From Trichoplax adhaerens (Eukaryota > Placozoa > Uniplacotomia > Trichoplacea > Trichoplacidae): a DNA stretch of 64,000 nucleotides. The notes below the pieces were generated by a model that saw nothing but the letters and a program-made list of their open reading frames with translations, did not search any database and was not told where the DNA came from. A program made the position numbers and the translations under genes. The stretch spans positions 188,539-252,538 of the forward strand of contig NW_002060981.1 of the NCBI RefSeq assembly GCF_000150275.1. Reading direction: 5' to 3'. Below, one piece after another: positions 11,120 to 24,920 of this stretch (position 1 is its first letter; every line of letters starts with the position of its first letter).

Positions 11120-14100
11120 TGGCCTAGAGAAAACAAAAATTTTAAATGCATTAGGAAAAGTTCGTATTTACTCTGATACTATGAGCATCACTTATTTGAT
11201 AATAAAATAGATAGAATTTCGCTCTTAGAAGACAGCGCTGGGTTCCAGTTATGTTATTCTTCGTAACATAAGATAGAACTTTTGCATTATAGCTTGAATC
11301 AATCGATAAAGCTAATTGGAACAGTACTGCATAAGAGTATCGTATTACATCAGTATCCTTCAATCTTTCGGGTTGTAATAGCAAATTTTTAATTTTCATT
11401 AGTATTTTTAATTTCAGCTAATGACAGTAGCAAATGTGTTAAGAGTGTAACAGCTACTTGAAACAAGCACCACATGATGAAGAATAGTAGCTGTGCTTAG
11501 TAAAGTAAATGTAGATGATGGCTGTTATGATGAATCAGTGTGATTACGCTTTCCGTTCTATGTATTTTAAAGTCTATTGATGTTAGCTATATAAAGTTCT
11601 GTTATTGAGTAATATACTACTGCGATTATTAACTGCTGAGTCGAGTTGATTATGGTTCAGAACTTGATATACCTACCAACAGTTAGCCACAACCACTTTA
11701 TGTACATTTTAAAAACAGTGCTGCAAGCGTACTATTTGTTCGGTATCTACTATTTCCTTATCACGTTCACTAGGTTGCATCCCTCTCTTGGAGCGGCAAT
11801 ATGATATGCTACTGGTGACTTTATTGCAAACTGTAAAACAGTCTCAGTTTGTTACTTTAAATATTCGATGGTAGGCAATATATGTATTAGTACAAGCTAT
11901 AGAATTCGGGCTGGGAGCCACCGTTACTTGAAGCTATTTGTACTTTTATTGCTTTAACCATACTGCACTAAGACTGTGGGATATGGACCTCTAGAAATAG
12001 GTATCGGCACTTGGCTAATTAATTTATATTTGATAATGATTTTAAGTATAAGCCAAAGCGATAGACAAGCCTTTGTCTAATTGTTTGTTGCTTAAAAATT
12101 AGAATCTCTGGTTAAATAACATATTCATAACATGACTAATATGATTTTGATAGTAAACTCTATAAAGCGCTAGCTTTTGTAGAATTTGATAATTTTAAAT
12201 AAAATCAAACTCAATCCCATAGTCCAGTGTCAGTCATTTACTGATTTACTGTGTTCACATTCTGTGAAGTACTAATATTTGGAGCACACAGAATTTATAC
12301 AATTTAAGGCTTAATCACAACAATGGCATGAATAAAACAAAATAAAATCCAGGATACTGCGCAAAAAGCTAGTAAACGATGCTGCAAACTATTAGAACCA
12401 GTACTTAGCATGCAGGAAAGATTTTTGATAGAATCAAATCTAGAAAACAAAAAAGGCTTTTAAAGCGATTGCATAAATTTTGATCATTAACGTCTAAGCT
12501 GAAAGTGAAATTTCTGTTTATCTCATTTTATAATTTGCTTTCATCATCTAATAAACTTGGCTAAAAAATTTATTAATCCTTACATACTTATATATTCGCT
12601 GTTTCTACCCATTTTGACTGTCAAATCTGTCGTAAATTTTGTTTAGTATTACTTAAAAAGTACGCTTCTAATTAAGATCATGATATCAATTTTGGACATG
12701 GTTTGCAATGCCAATCACTGGTAGTATGTTTTCCTTTTTTCCCTTTAGATTTACTTTCTGTTAAATAGCAATGTTTACATAATTTGCTCTCAAAGACGGT
12801 ACATAAATTGCATATTATGGCTAAGAGATGATTAATTTTAATTAAAAAGCTTACATTTAGGGACAACTATGAAAAATTTTCTGGTGTTATTAGCGACTTT
12901 AGTCAATAATGATTGATATAAGCTGTGCATATTTACTAAATGCCGTTCAATAGTCTACATAAGTATTTCCTTTCAAGTTGCGGACGCTAATTATGCTCAA
13001 CACCATTAAATGTATTCAATGAATACTTAAAGGTCCTAAATTCATCTAAGATTTTATTGCTATTGCTACAATATTGCTTTTAAATAATGGGATCCTTGTT
13101 GTGGCTAGGCAAATTTCCTATTTGGAAGTGACTACTTTAACTTGAAGGAACTCAACAAATTTTTGATTGATTAGGGTATAAAATAGCTTTATTAACTTGA
13201 TCAAAACGAGTACAGTATGTTAGTAAATAAAGTAAATTACTGCCAAATTATTGATCTACAGTTTCAGTTTTAATTTTGTGTTGTAAGATAACGCTAGAAA
13301 ATCATATTAATTCCTATCTACGCATCTCAGTAATTTATTCTATTTCTTATTATTTAGAAATGACCATTACGTTTAGCTAGGATTGTGGTATATTTGAAGA
13401 TAATAAAATTTATTTGGTCTAATAATCTAAACTAGCTTGCAAATTTAAGTACTCTGAAAAATCCTAGATTGATTACATTCAAAAAGGCTATTCTGGTACC
13501 GTATTGAAAGAACGAAGGCCATAGAAATTATTAGCTAAGGAAATGCTACAATTTTTTCGTGCCATATCTTTCTAAAATTCGACTAAAAATTGTGAATCAT
13601 CAAATATGTAATAATATGGGCCATACCCTTTAGCCAATAGCTTTTAATCTACGGGATTATCGATTTCTAAAACGAGCATACTTGAATATAACTTCTTGCG
13701 TAGAAAAAATCAATTCTACATTTAGTTGTCAATATTATTATTTTTGAGCAGGCTCATTAAATATTCGTATTTACGATAAAAAATAGACTTTATCTAATTA
13801 ACGTAAGGCCTATGTTTACTGCAAATGTTTAAAAATAAAATTGAGCTTAATAATTAGCAGTTATTTATAATAAAGACTTGCAATTAGTGATTGAATTTAT
13901 AAAATAAGGTACTTTGCTGATAGCCAAATATTACTGTCGCTATCGTTTCATTTGCGTAGATTAATAGCGCTTTTCGACCTTATATTTAAAGTATTAAAAT
14001 AGATTGGATGGAAGCTAATAGAGTTTATTTAAAGAAATTGTACAACTGATTAATACGAAAGATTGTGTAAAGGAACCTTTGCTGGTAAAGGTAAATAAAG

Positions 14101-17100
14101 AAATTTCGATCATTACCTTATTGCATAATAATTGAGAACATACTAGAGTAAGATACTAAGATAGTCTGCACATTCAGATCTGTTGATAAAGATGTTGAAT
14201 TTGCCTCTGAACTAAATTTGTTGAATTGAGATAATTTTGAAATCAGCCCGCAAATTATAATTAACTGGAGAAAATATACGTTAACTGATTATCTGTACGG
14301 TCACCACAGGAGTAGAAATCAAATACATTTACTCTCGGGATATTTTATACTTTAAGGCTTTATGGCCAAAGTATTTACTCGTAGGTAAGCAAAATATATA
14401 AGCAAGGAGCTAATACAGATATGGATCTGTATAATCATATTATTGTTATTTACATCGTTAAATTACATTAAGAACTTTAAAACATGATACAATAAACATC
14501 GTTTCATAATTTATCTTTACATGAAATATGTTTGCTGAAAATTTGTCTTGTGAATATTATAATAAAGTTAAATACAGGATTTATAGACCTAATAAATATT
14601 ATTATTTATTACTATTCCTCCGAAGATTAGTTAAATTCTTTACAGTTATAAATATTTTTGGGGGGCTCTCATTGTCATATTAAGCTATTTACAAATACTG
14701 TCCATGAAACTGCTCATCATTATGACTCTTAATTCGTTTAATCGTCTCGGAGTAGAGTTTGCCAGGCTTAATGTTGATAGTTATTATTATTTCTACTGTC
14801 CTTGTCATGCAAATAAATATTGCACAGTTGTAAGAGCGATCTAATTGATTGCTTAAATCGCTATCGAAAAATTGTGACTTACTTGATTAGTTTACACTAG
14901 ATTAACAACCTGAACAGAAATTAATTTTCAAGTTTAGCTATAGTTAGTATTTCCAGTGAATGGGGCTTAAATTTTTCGCCTCAAACTAAAGCAACTGCTG
15001 CAAGCTTTGATGATAGTAACTCAAACTATTCACTAAAAGCGGTAAAAGATTTTGATTAGCAAACAGGATATCTTCAATATAATAATTTGACAAAGGTCAC
15101 AATTGGTAGGTATTGCAATCAAAGCAGATTAACTTATCTTCAAGTTTTCGCGTTCATTTTATTTCTACTGTTTAATTAGGAATACTTCTTTTCAGACAAT
15201 GTTTAATAACGCAAAATCTCAATGGCTTGATGTACCAAGTCCTATCTTAATTATTTATGATTGAAATTAAGTATTTAAAAATATGACGGGTTTAGTATAA
15301 GGCATCGAATTGACTATATTAAACATTTAAAAGAATTAAAAAATTTTAAAATCATTGTTAAGGCTAGAAAAGCGATGTTACTAATACACTCATAAATCTT
15401 GAATTTAAGCTACTGTCTAATCCTACGCTAATTTACAGGGTCAGACATCTTAGCTTGTAAACAATTTTATATGGATAAAAAGTTAAACAAGTGATAACTT
15501 CAGCATTCTTTATTCTACATTTATGAATAGTTCGTTGATCTTTAAACTTAAATTTGAAAAAGGGATAACTAGTCCACATACAGTTATTTTTAAATATTTA
15601 AACTATCTATCACTAATAGCCTCAAATAGACCTTAATATCCTGGTATTTAATTGTACCATATCTAAGGTCCCAAAGGTTTTGTAAATATTGATAGAGCAT
15701 GTAAATAAATCTTTCTTAAATTAATATAAAACAGTTCTCGGAATTTCGAGATTGTGGAGCAACTTAACGAAAATGCCCCAAATATGGATATGTAATACTC
15801 TATAAAGGTTGAAAATGCTACCTTGAAAGATTATCTAGCAAAGCTGTGATTACGACAAGATTTTTATAAAGGTTTTTTTAAATCGAAGGGAAATGTACGT
15901 AAATAGCATCTTCCTTCACTATTAGTATAATACGTAATGAGTCTTAGAAAAGAAATCTTTACAAAGACGACTTTATATCTTAACTTTAATTATTTGTAAA
16001 TGATTCACTATTTACTATCAAAGACGCTTTCATAATATTAATAATTTATGATTCTTATAATGGCTATTTATCGGTAGATATTAGAAAGCTTAGATTATGC
16101 TAATCAGCTGGCTGATCGATGTGAATTTGAAAAAGTTTAACCAGTCCTAATATATTGTGAGAGGGTTATAAATATTAATGGTTACTCCTTATGGACTAGT
16201 AATCAGAACGCTTCTATAATCAATAACGATGACAAAAATACGTTTTCTTGGACCAAAATATCTATAAATGAAGATCACATAATATGCAGATTGTAATTCA
16301 TTTCTGGTGACCATGATCAAGTTGCGCGCCGATTAATTTTCATTCTATCGTTATTTTAGACTTTTTACATATTTTAGGATTTACTGATTAACTATTAATA
16401 GCAGTTCCAGCTATGATAAATAGTTAAATAAGTTATCAAAACTGAACTTTAGACTCAGCTAGAGAATAAATATAGATTAATTTTGCTTTGAAGTATTCTC
16501 GAAACAATCTATATAAACGATTATGTGTAAGCATTTGGGAATGATTTTTCGATCATGGGCCAATATGCTTTGAATTTATTTTAACTAGGAAGCCATTTAA
16601 CAGGACTTATCAGGTAATAATCAACTAAATTAACAAAATATTTATTTACCACCGCCAATTCTCCCTATCATAATGGTGAAATAGATTTGGAAATAAAAAT
16701 ATGGACTGCATAATCTTATTAATTAAATATAATCTACCGCTATGTGACATCAGAAATTTTTTAGAAAATATTAATTTAAATTAGTTATAAGTTGGGAGAG
16801 ACTATTATGGTAGTTATGTCGTTTTAGTTAAAATAATTAATGGTAACATTACTTCAAATTTTATTGGAAATGAATAGATTATTCAGTCTACTTCTTAATT
16901 TATTTTGTTATATTATTACTTATCTGTAAGATAATAGTTATAATATCAAATAACAAACTTATCTAAGGTTATTTGTTACAGATATCGAATCACGCCAGAA
17001 GTTCAAGTTCAAGTTAGGGCGTTTATAATCTTGCCGTAGACTAGACGCAAAATCAATTAATTAATTAATAAGTGTTAGTGAAAAGGATAAAATAGGGATT

Positions 17101-19399
17101 AAAATGTCTTTATTATGATTGATCATTGAGTAAGTGTAAATTTCTTTAATACAATGTCCGTAGCCATTAAGGCATATTTCTTTATCAATATGAGCAAAAT
17201 ATATATTTATAATGACACTGTTAAAACAACTGATTCAGTTTCACTTTATTCTACGGATCAATTATTTGTTATATGTATAATACTACTATTACCGAAAATA
17301 TCATTCAACCCAAGTTAATAAACAATTTATAAATCAATCAGGAATCCAGCTCAAAACGGGAAGTGTCTAGAATTGCCTATGCTGTTCTCGCGAATAGCTA
17401 GAATACTTCCACTGTTAAATGATGGCATAATAAAATAATGTCTGTTCGTTATAGAGGCACTACTGTTTAAGAATTGTCCGGTACTGCTACATTTTGATTT
17501 TATTAAAAGTTATAGTAACGGAATGAACGATAATCTCTAGAATTGGATTCATAAGTTGACATAGAGAAGGCATTTATGCGACAATAGGCATTAATAACCG
17601 TAGATGATTACAGCATATGATTGAATTTTATAACATATTCAAAATGTTAACATATAATCAATAGTGTTTATACTGCACTATTAGATGAAATTGCCGTGGT
17701 ATCATTTTTAGGCCTAATTAATAATTGCTACTAAGATGATTTAAGTGATCGCGTAAATAGTTATAAAACTATGACTAGACAGAGTTTGTTTACAGCTTAT
17801 GGAATCATTTATAACATACGTTCAGAAGGAGATTTAAAGCTAGTAAAATTTACTCTCAAAAGTAATTCAAGATAGCGGCAATTTAGTTCTAAATTCATTT
17901 TTATTTGAATCTTTCAATATTTTGGAGGCGTTTTCTGTAAATTTGTACTGAGTACTTTATATCATATCCACCTTGATAGCTTATAGAAAATGTGCCAATA
18001 TTTTTTATGAAATAGAATAGCTGTTATTATAAGATCAATTAATTCCATAATAATAATATGTAAGATTCACAAAGTATTAAAAAGACAGAAGAACAAAGTT
18101 CGTAAGCCATTATTGTACCTTCTACTGACGTTATGGCTAATTAACGTCTTTCATCCTACTATCCAATTAGTTTGGATGCCACTAATTATTAATAATAGCT
18201 AATGGCCATATCCAATAGATTTATAGATCAATTGCCTGTTTTGACTATTTCTTAGAATAATAGTTATCAATGTTTGGCTATTTGATGGTACACACGTGCA
18301 AAGTCTGTTTGATCAAAATCAGCGGTAATTATTATTTAGATAGAAAATTGTTTTTAGCATATTTATATTTCCTTTGAAAGTAATTCTTTTCCTTATCTTT
18401 ACAAAGTCATTGATAAAATAACTGTATGTGTACCATGTTATGATTGTACAAAGAATAATTGATGATAAAACTAGAAAAAATAGATCGGTTATGAGGTACT
18501 TTAGCATTTCAGATGAAATAGACCTGATTCCAAACTGACATTGTTTCCGTAGAATTTAAAAATAAAAATTGTAATCATTGCTCTATAGTTTGATAGATTA
18601 ATAATAAATAAAGGGATACAACATAAAGCAAGATGCCATAACTTGCTGCTATTATCTTTTTATAACAACTGAATAGGTCCGAACTAGGTAGTATATCTTG
18701 TAGAAGAGTTGATAATTTTAATTTTACCTATTTGTATTACGCTGTTATAACTGATTCGTGTTAACGTCTGCTAACTAATCTAAGAGAAACTTTAAAATTG
18801 CATTCAGCTGTAAATTATTCATCGTGACTACCCTCCTTTTCTATCTGGGACATATAATACTTAAAATAAAATTCTTGATCTCTAATCGTTGTAGCCATCA
18901 TTATTGTTTTGTCTTTATTTATTATCATTATTAAACAATAGGCATGGCATACAAGCAAAAATTGACATGTTATCAATAGAATTTATTTCCTGATCAAAAA
19001 ATCTGTTCATCCAATCATTTTTCGAAAATCCAACTTCGTAGCTACTAATTAACATCATTGATTACTTTTATCATAAGAATGTGGCTTTTCACTCGAATAC
19101 TAATTTGGTCAAGGTAATACAAGTCGTATAATTTTATAAATTAACTGTCCTTATCCGATATTGTTTATATTCTTCAGTAAAGGCAGTAGCAAGAGCAGTG
19201 GCGAAATTTTAAATTGGAATAATCTACATCTTTTCTGTTATTGGACTTGATTTATTTTACAATTTTTCTTCGGCACAAACTATCTACAGTTGTAATTGAT
19301 AAAAGAAGAATTTATTAACCGTCCTTCAACAATACCAAGCTATCACTGTGCGATTGATAAATTTTAGGAAAAGATCGCTGAGTTACAGCTATTAACGTC
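11120..19399. other. AT-rich stretch with no recognised gene
   Basis: Only short chance frames occur; the longest are 82 codons at 11151-11399 and about 62 codons at 12678-12866 and 18319-18507, all on the minus strand. None has a recognisable motif, and I could not assemble a convincing exon chain. The last few hundred bases presumably include the promoter and 5' untranslated region of the GPCR gene, but no canonical core element stands out. Confidence 0.55.
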
Positions 19400-20482
19400 A
19401 TGGGCAGTTTAGTAATCTTTTGGAGCATCAATCTAGGCATAACAATCGCAACCAATTTATCATTGCTGATATTTATGCTAAATAAACGTAAGCTTCATAC
19501 GGCTTCGAACGTGATTTTAATAAGCATTTTAATAACAGGGTTACTATTTGGGATTGTTTATATCCTACCAAGATTTATAATTGGAACAACTTACTCTATT
19601 CTTTTCGTATGTAAGCTCTTTGGTTACCTTGGTGCGCTATTTACTGTGAATATAAATCTACATGTTTGTGCTATTAGTTTTGATCGTTTTTTTGCCGTAG
19701 TATTTCCTTTTCGGTATCGCCAAATAGCATCGAAACGTGCTTCGGTACTGTTGTGCGTTATCATTTGGTTTATTTCCTTTTTAATCTGTGCAATACCTCT
19801 GATCACCTTTGATCGAGATACAAAAATATGTCTAGGTGCTTCACGTATTATTAACGAAACAAATACGTCTATGCCTACAAATCTGTCGACTACTTTAACT
19901 ACGACTGCTTCTGTGCTTCCAAGCACTATTCAATCAAATCTAACAACAACAGTATCTGTGACTCCAGGAACTTTATCGCCTACCCAGCTATTCATTTTAA
20001 GTTGGAGGATCTATTTGTTATTTATATTTTTTGTTCTATTCTTATTTCCATTAGCGGTACTGATCATGACTTACGGAACAATGCTATTTGTGGTCTTTAC
20101 TCATGCCAAAAAAGTACATTCATTAACTGTAGCCACAACCGAAACTAATAAACCGAAATCGTTAATTATTCAAAACAGAAAAGCCTTATTGCAAGTTGCA
20201 TTAATTATAGGCGCTTTTTTGATATTTTTTTTGCCTTATGTCATGGCCACAGTAGTATTTCTAATTAATGATTTAAAATTTGCCAGTGAAGGGGTGTATA
20301 CTTATAGTAATATTACACAATTGATTGCATTTTCATATCCAGCTGTAAATCCACTTTTATACGCTTATTATAACAAGGACATAAGCCACGAAATTACTAA
20401 AAGTTTTAAAAGCAAATCGGCTAGCAATATACTTAATACTGACAGGACACCGGTAACTAATGAGAAAACAACAACTGCATGA
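19400..20482 (+). CDS. Rhodopsin-like (class A) G protein-coupled receptor, intronless orphan
   Basis: The product is 360 residues with seven hydrophobic segments, roughly 5-28, 37-60, 70-97, 114-137, 198-233, 263-290 and 302-323. Class A landmarks are visible: Asn19 in TM1, Cys71 at the start of TM3 pairing with Cys144 in loop 2, DRF at 95-97 in place of DRY, FLPY at 277-280 in TM6 and NPLLY at 317-321 in TM7. Loop 2 is very long (about 140-197), rich in Ser and Thr, with four N-glycosylation sequons (Asn152, 155, 161, 180). Departures from the family are the missing Asp in TM2 (Gly at the expected place) and Phe instead of Trp in the TM6 CWxP motif. The N-terminus is only about five residues before TM1. 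The ATG is the first after an in-frame TGA about 20 bases upstream. Ligand and G protein cannot be predicted. Single-exon orphan receptors of this sort are common in early animals. Confidence 0.93.
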   Translation: MGSLVIFWSINLGITIATNLSLLIFMLNKRKLHTASNVILISILITGLLFGIVYILPRFIIGTTYSILFVCKLFGYLGALFTVNINLHVCAISFDRFFAVVFPFRYRQIASKRASVLLCVIIWFISFLICAIPLITFDRDTKICLGASRIINETNTSMPTNLSTTLTTTASVLPSTIQSNLTTTVSVTPGTLSPTQLFILSWRIYLLFIFFVLFLFPLAVLIMTYGTMLFVVFTHAKKVHSLTVATTETNKPKSLIIQNRKALLQVALIIGAFLIFFLPYVMATVVFLINDLKFASEGVYTYSNITQLIAFSYPAVNPLLYAYYNKDISHEITKSFKSKSASNILNTDRTPVTNEKTTTA

Positions 20483-23400
20483 TGGCCGATCTAAATTTCT
20501 ATCAGATTTATCCAGTGTGATAATTATATAAAATTAACGATACTACGATTGAAAAAGCAATTTCAATCATTGCTACATTTCTGTAAGCAGACGCTCACTT
20601 CGTTCTCGCTGAAACTAGCACCTGGTAAAGCACCTAGCGATATGTTAGACATACTTATTGTATTACTGTTATCTATCCGTGCTGTTTCGAATTATATTTC
20701 ATTTCGTGAAATTTATTTGCCTAACCTATCTGGGAATTGTATGGCTATGCTAGATAAGATAGACTTTCCGACGTTAATTTAGTATAAATAATTATTGCGT
20801 CAATCTTAGGTGCAGGCCACTTTGCTAGATTGTGAAATAAGTGGTATTTATTAGTTTCTATTTGCCGAAAGTGATATCTACGTGTGCAATGTCTTGATTG
20901 TGCTTAATAATTAGTGGAGAATTATCAATCACAGCGATTTGTCATTTTAGTATTTGCATTGAAGATGTTGCTCTATGTATATTGCCGATCAAGCATTTCA
21001 ATTACCGGAGCACGAAAAGATTCTACGACGTCAGGAATAAAATTCTGAAAGTCTTATTTACTTTGAATTGACTTAAAATTTGTATTTATTGTCTCCTTTT
21101 TGAATTCACTAATTACGTTGCTATGATAATATATTACGTTAAATTTGGTAGCGATTCAACTGCTATCGACGAGAACTATATATTGCTTATATTATACAGA
21201 TTCCAATTTTAATTTATTTTCTAGTACATTAAAACTACATTAATCTAAATTTACCGTTATAAACATATTAGCTCCGTTAATATATATTACTAGACTAAAC
21301 GGATTATTTATCCCTATTTTTAAGATATGTCAGCATTACTATACTTGCCAATCTGAATTAATTATCATAGTTAAAAGTAACTAGAGCTAGTAAATCACAT
21401 CAAGGCTTTGACGCTTACAGGATACCGTAATTAGACTCAATAGTATAAGATTCAAACATAGACAAAATAAATTTATAACGTGGAAATATAAAATTAATAT
21501 AATTATATACTCTTTATAATGGTTAATTGTATTGCTGTTCTAACTATTACTACAATTTGTCGGGCTAATAACATCTAGATGTTTAGCTCATTGTAGTTCT
21601 CTTTTACAGATCTGCCGCGGTAAGTTTTAGTTACATACTTGTGATGTCGTTCAACTTTTAGGTTTCGCTAATAATTTAATACGTCTAATAATAATATTTT
21701 ACTAAAATTGTTAATTGCTTCAGCTTGTATTTCACACATATTAACATCTATCAATGATAAATATTTTGTAATTCAATACGTTTCACAATAATTATGTCCC
21801 TTGTGTCTACATTTGTAACTTTAGACGGCCAATTTAATATTTCGGGCCTGTATTAACTATCTCAAAAACTGACTGTTATGGAGCTTAGTGTTTGCCTTAT
21901 TTCCTTTCAGTGTTTATATGATTCTTTAAGTTAATAATAAAATTCACTTTTATATAGTTGTCAATTGTTATAGGCTTTTTATTTTTTGTAGACTTGTTTA
22001 TACCAAAGAATATTAAGAAACTTGTAGGATAAGTTTTTGAATTTATCAAGCTATAAGTGTTGAAATAAGTCGAGTGAGCTTGAATTATAAAATTGATACT
22101 ATCTACTATACGTTATATCATAATCAAATGTACTAATATGCCACGGTATTATAATCTCAGGAGTATGCGATAATTGCTAACGGAGTCTAGGGAAAAAGAA
22201 TTGCGATAACCATTTTTAGCTAATACATGGTATATTGTATTAATCAATCTGGTACGCATCGTTTATCAGGCGTTGAACTATTCTAGAAGCATTTGAAGTA
22301 AAACATCTAACTGTTAACTCACTATTTTTTAATTTACTGTACTGTAACATCTTAACAGAAATATTTTCTAGTATAGAAATGTATTAGCATTTCTTATTTT
22401 CAGTTAGGCAGTTCTACTTGTATGATTTTTAAGTCTTTTAAATTGTGATTCATGACATACGAGGTATACGTCAGTTTGGCTAAAAAAGCTTTATTAATAT
22501 CTTGCTAGTTCACTCTAGTTGAAGTTGTTGTTAGACACTTAACATAATACAACGTGTCATTTTGGCGGATGATGTCAATTTTTGAAATTTAGCCTATGCC
22601 GTCTTGCACAAACTGAAAGATTACCGGGAAAGGATGAGTACACCATGATTGCAATGGGGGGGGGGTAATTATCACGAAGTTACTTTTGCTCACTGTTATA
22701 GCTGATCCCAATTTTCGTCAGATAGCGTATTTTGGTATTTATTGAGAATATATGATTATCTATGACGTTATACATACTTTTATAGATAAATGTATGGTTT
22801 TATTAACACGTATTTGTCTATGAACTGTTAATTGTTGTTGACTGTATGTTGATTTACTATAAACTGGCTGATTTTTCGATAAGGTTTGAATTTAGTTTGT
22901 CGCTAGAGAGCCTAATGACATTACCGTTCTTGTTTGTTTAATAATGGAAGAATGTCAGTATTTCGAGCTGCACTGTAGTAGGAGAGATGGCGAGGATAAA
23001 CCTGACAGTAGATTGATAATAACGTTGTATTTCTAGTAGTTGTTTCCATTTTTCTCGTTATAAATTTAGATTTGTAACAATGTTGATGATCTGTCCATTG
23101 ATTAAGAAATGATTGCAATAAAAATGACTTTGAACCGGTGCACCAATCGGATTTATTTTATCCATAGTAATGCTTACTAATCATTAATATGATTGACACG
23201 GTTGCTGCACTAGCTCAACTGTAATAATTTGATTGGAATTCTACGACATAACAGCTGTTTCTTTGGTGCGCTATTTTATTTTATTTACTGCTAAATTATT
23301 TTTAATTCGATGTAAGATGAATCCATAAGTAAATAAATGAACCATTTCACTGATATTGGTGTAACAAAAGTTTCACATCTGACGGCCGGGCTCCTAAATT

Positions 23401-24259
23401 AGTCATGGACTACTAGATCTATCAACGATGGCACACAGATACTGACAGAGTTGCAGTCGTTGTCTTACAGGTACAGTACTGAAATCTCTAGTCCTATCAG
23501 CATCGTTCCAAGTGTACAGTACATACAGGCGATAATTAATTCTTAATTCTTATTACGTGACAGAGATAATTCTATTCATCTATACTGTACAGTATAATTA
23601 ATTCATTTATTTATTTTATTTATTTATTCCAAATTATCGTGGTGATCTGAAGGAAAAAAGTTGACATTAAGGCTAATCAAAATCAGTATCCGGAAAATAC
23701 GTTATAAAACATATATCAAGCATAGAGGTATCGAGCCAATCGAACTCCTTCAATGACACTGATATATGACCGAAAACGAATAAGTCTGTCGCTACGCTTA
23801 AGGCAAGGACTACAGTTTGAAATCATCATGGTCTGGTGTCTACATAACTGGATATATCAACACTGCCAGTACCGTGAGGATACTCGGTGCATTCCTATTT
23901 CATAGCATACCAGTCTTGATCTACTGTATGTCACTATCATTGTATATGCATCTGCGAGGTCAAATTTCTCTGATGACCTATTTCTATCCTAGTAACAACA
24001 CTTGTTCGCGTGTATTGGTGATTCTCTAAGAAATATCCTTCTATCCTCATGAATCTACTGGCGTCTTTACGACCTCAACTACCATAATATAGCATTATAA
24101 TGGACAGTACAACGTCTGCAGCACTGCCTTTTCCTTGATCGTAAACTCAGTGATTGATGGATTCAGACTCGTCTTGAAACTCTGAAAAGTAGCAGAAATT
24201 TCATTTCGGTTATTTTACACGAGAACCACATAGACAGAGGCCAGTAATACCAGAACTGG
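20483..24259. other. Intergenic region with no recognised gene
   Basis: Contains short frames only. A ten-base G run sits at 22656-22665, unusual in this AT-rich DNA. On the minus strand, 22921-23165 has codon-like composition in two overlapping frames, one with a true ATG at 23163-23165, but I could not turn it into a gene. From about 23.4 kb the G+C content rises, and isolated GTACAGTAC-type palindromes appear ahead of the dense array at 24261. Confidence 0.5.
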
Positions 24260-24260
24260 T

Positions 24261-24471
24261 CTACAGTATACTGTACTGTAATTTACAGTATGTACATGTA
24301 CAGTACAGTACACTGCACTGTAAATCACATGACAGATACTAGAATGTACAGTATGGCGGATTACTGTACAGTACTGTAGTGTACAGTACTTTAGAACCGG
24401 TAATTTACAGTACTGGAGACTGCTATACTGTACTGTACACTGTACACTGTACACTCAGGGTACAGTACAGT
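24261..24471. repeat. TACAG/CTGTA pentamer fold-back array upstream of ABHD13
   Basis: Runs of (TACAG)n and its complement (CTGTA)n alternate, giving many overlapping GTACAGTAC/GTACTGTAC palindromes that could fold into hairpins. The array ends about 450 bp upstream of the ABHD13 start codon. Frames through it read as repeats of Tyr-Ser-Thr-Val-Gln and are not genes. Similar arrays lie upstream of the MFF-like and ferroportin genes. Confidence 0.85.
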
Positions 24472-24920
24472 GTGATTAGTCCGACCCAACGATACCACGG
24501 TAATCAATTTTCTACTCTTGCAATTCCTTAGGATTGAATTTATGAACTTAATATGCGGTGTGAAGAATCACTTGGGTACCACCATTCTACTACGCAGTAG
24601 ACTGTTCCGCCACTGCAGAACACACTCGCAAATTGAGCATCCAGCAAAAAATAATAAGGAGGATTTTTGTTTTTGCTTTTATTTATATTATTTTAAGGAT
24701 AACTTCCTTTTATGAGGATGTTACAGCGTTGTCGTTGATCTTGTGATGAAGGTATAGGGGGAAAAGATGGAATTGCATTGGAGAGATTTTACCTTGATGG
24801 AACACTTTTGAATTTTCTGGCCAACAAATTGCAAGATCATCTTGGAAGAACCAGGATGATCAACTATTCGACATAACTAATCGAAATTTTACACAACTCT
24901 GGATTTGCCATTTGAAAGAA

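Noticed and set aside
19624-19926. 100-codon minus-strand frame opposite the GPCR
   Set aside because: It is a shadow of the GPCR coding strand and has no motif of its own.
20549-20782. 77-codon frame downstream of the GPCR
   Set aside because: It starts at TTG, has no motif and lies in the expected 3' untranslated region.
24215-24454. 79-codon minus-strand frame rich in YSTVQ-like repeats; similar frames at 51877-52232 and 52450-52632
   Set aside because: They come from the TACAG/CTGTA pentamer repeat, which reads as a five-residue repeat in every frame.
24912-24920. TTG start nine bases upstream of the ABHD13 ATG
   Set aside because: Non-ATG starts are not expected here, and the ATG at 24921 is the first after an in-frame stop.
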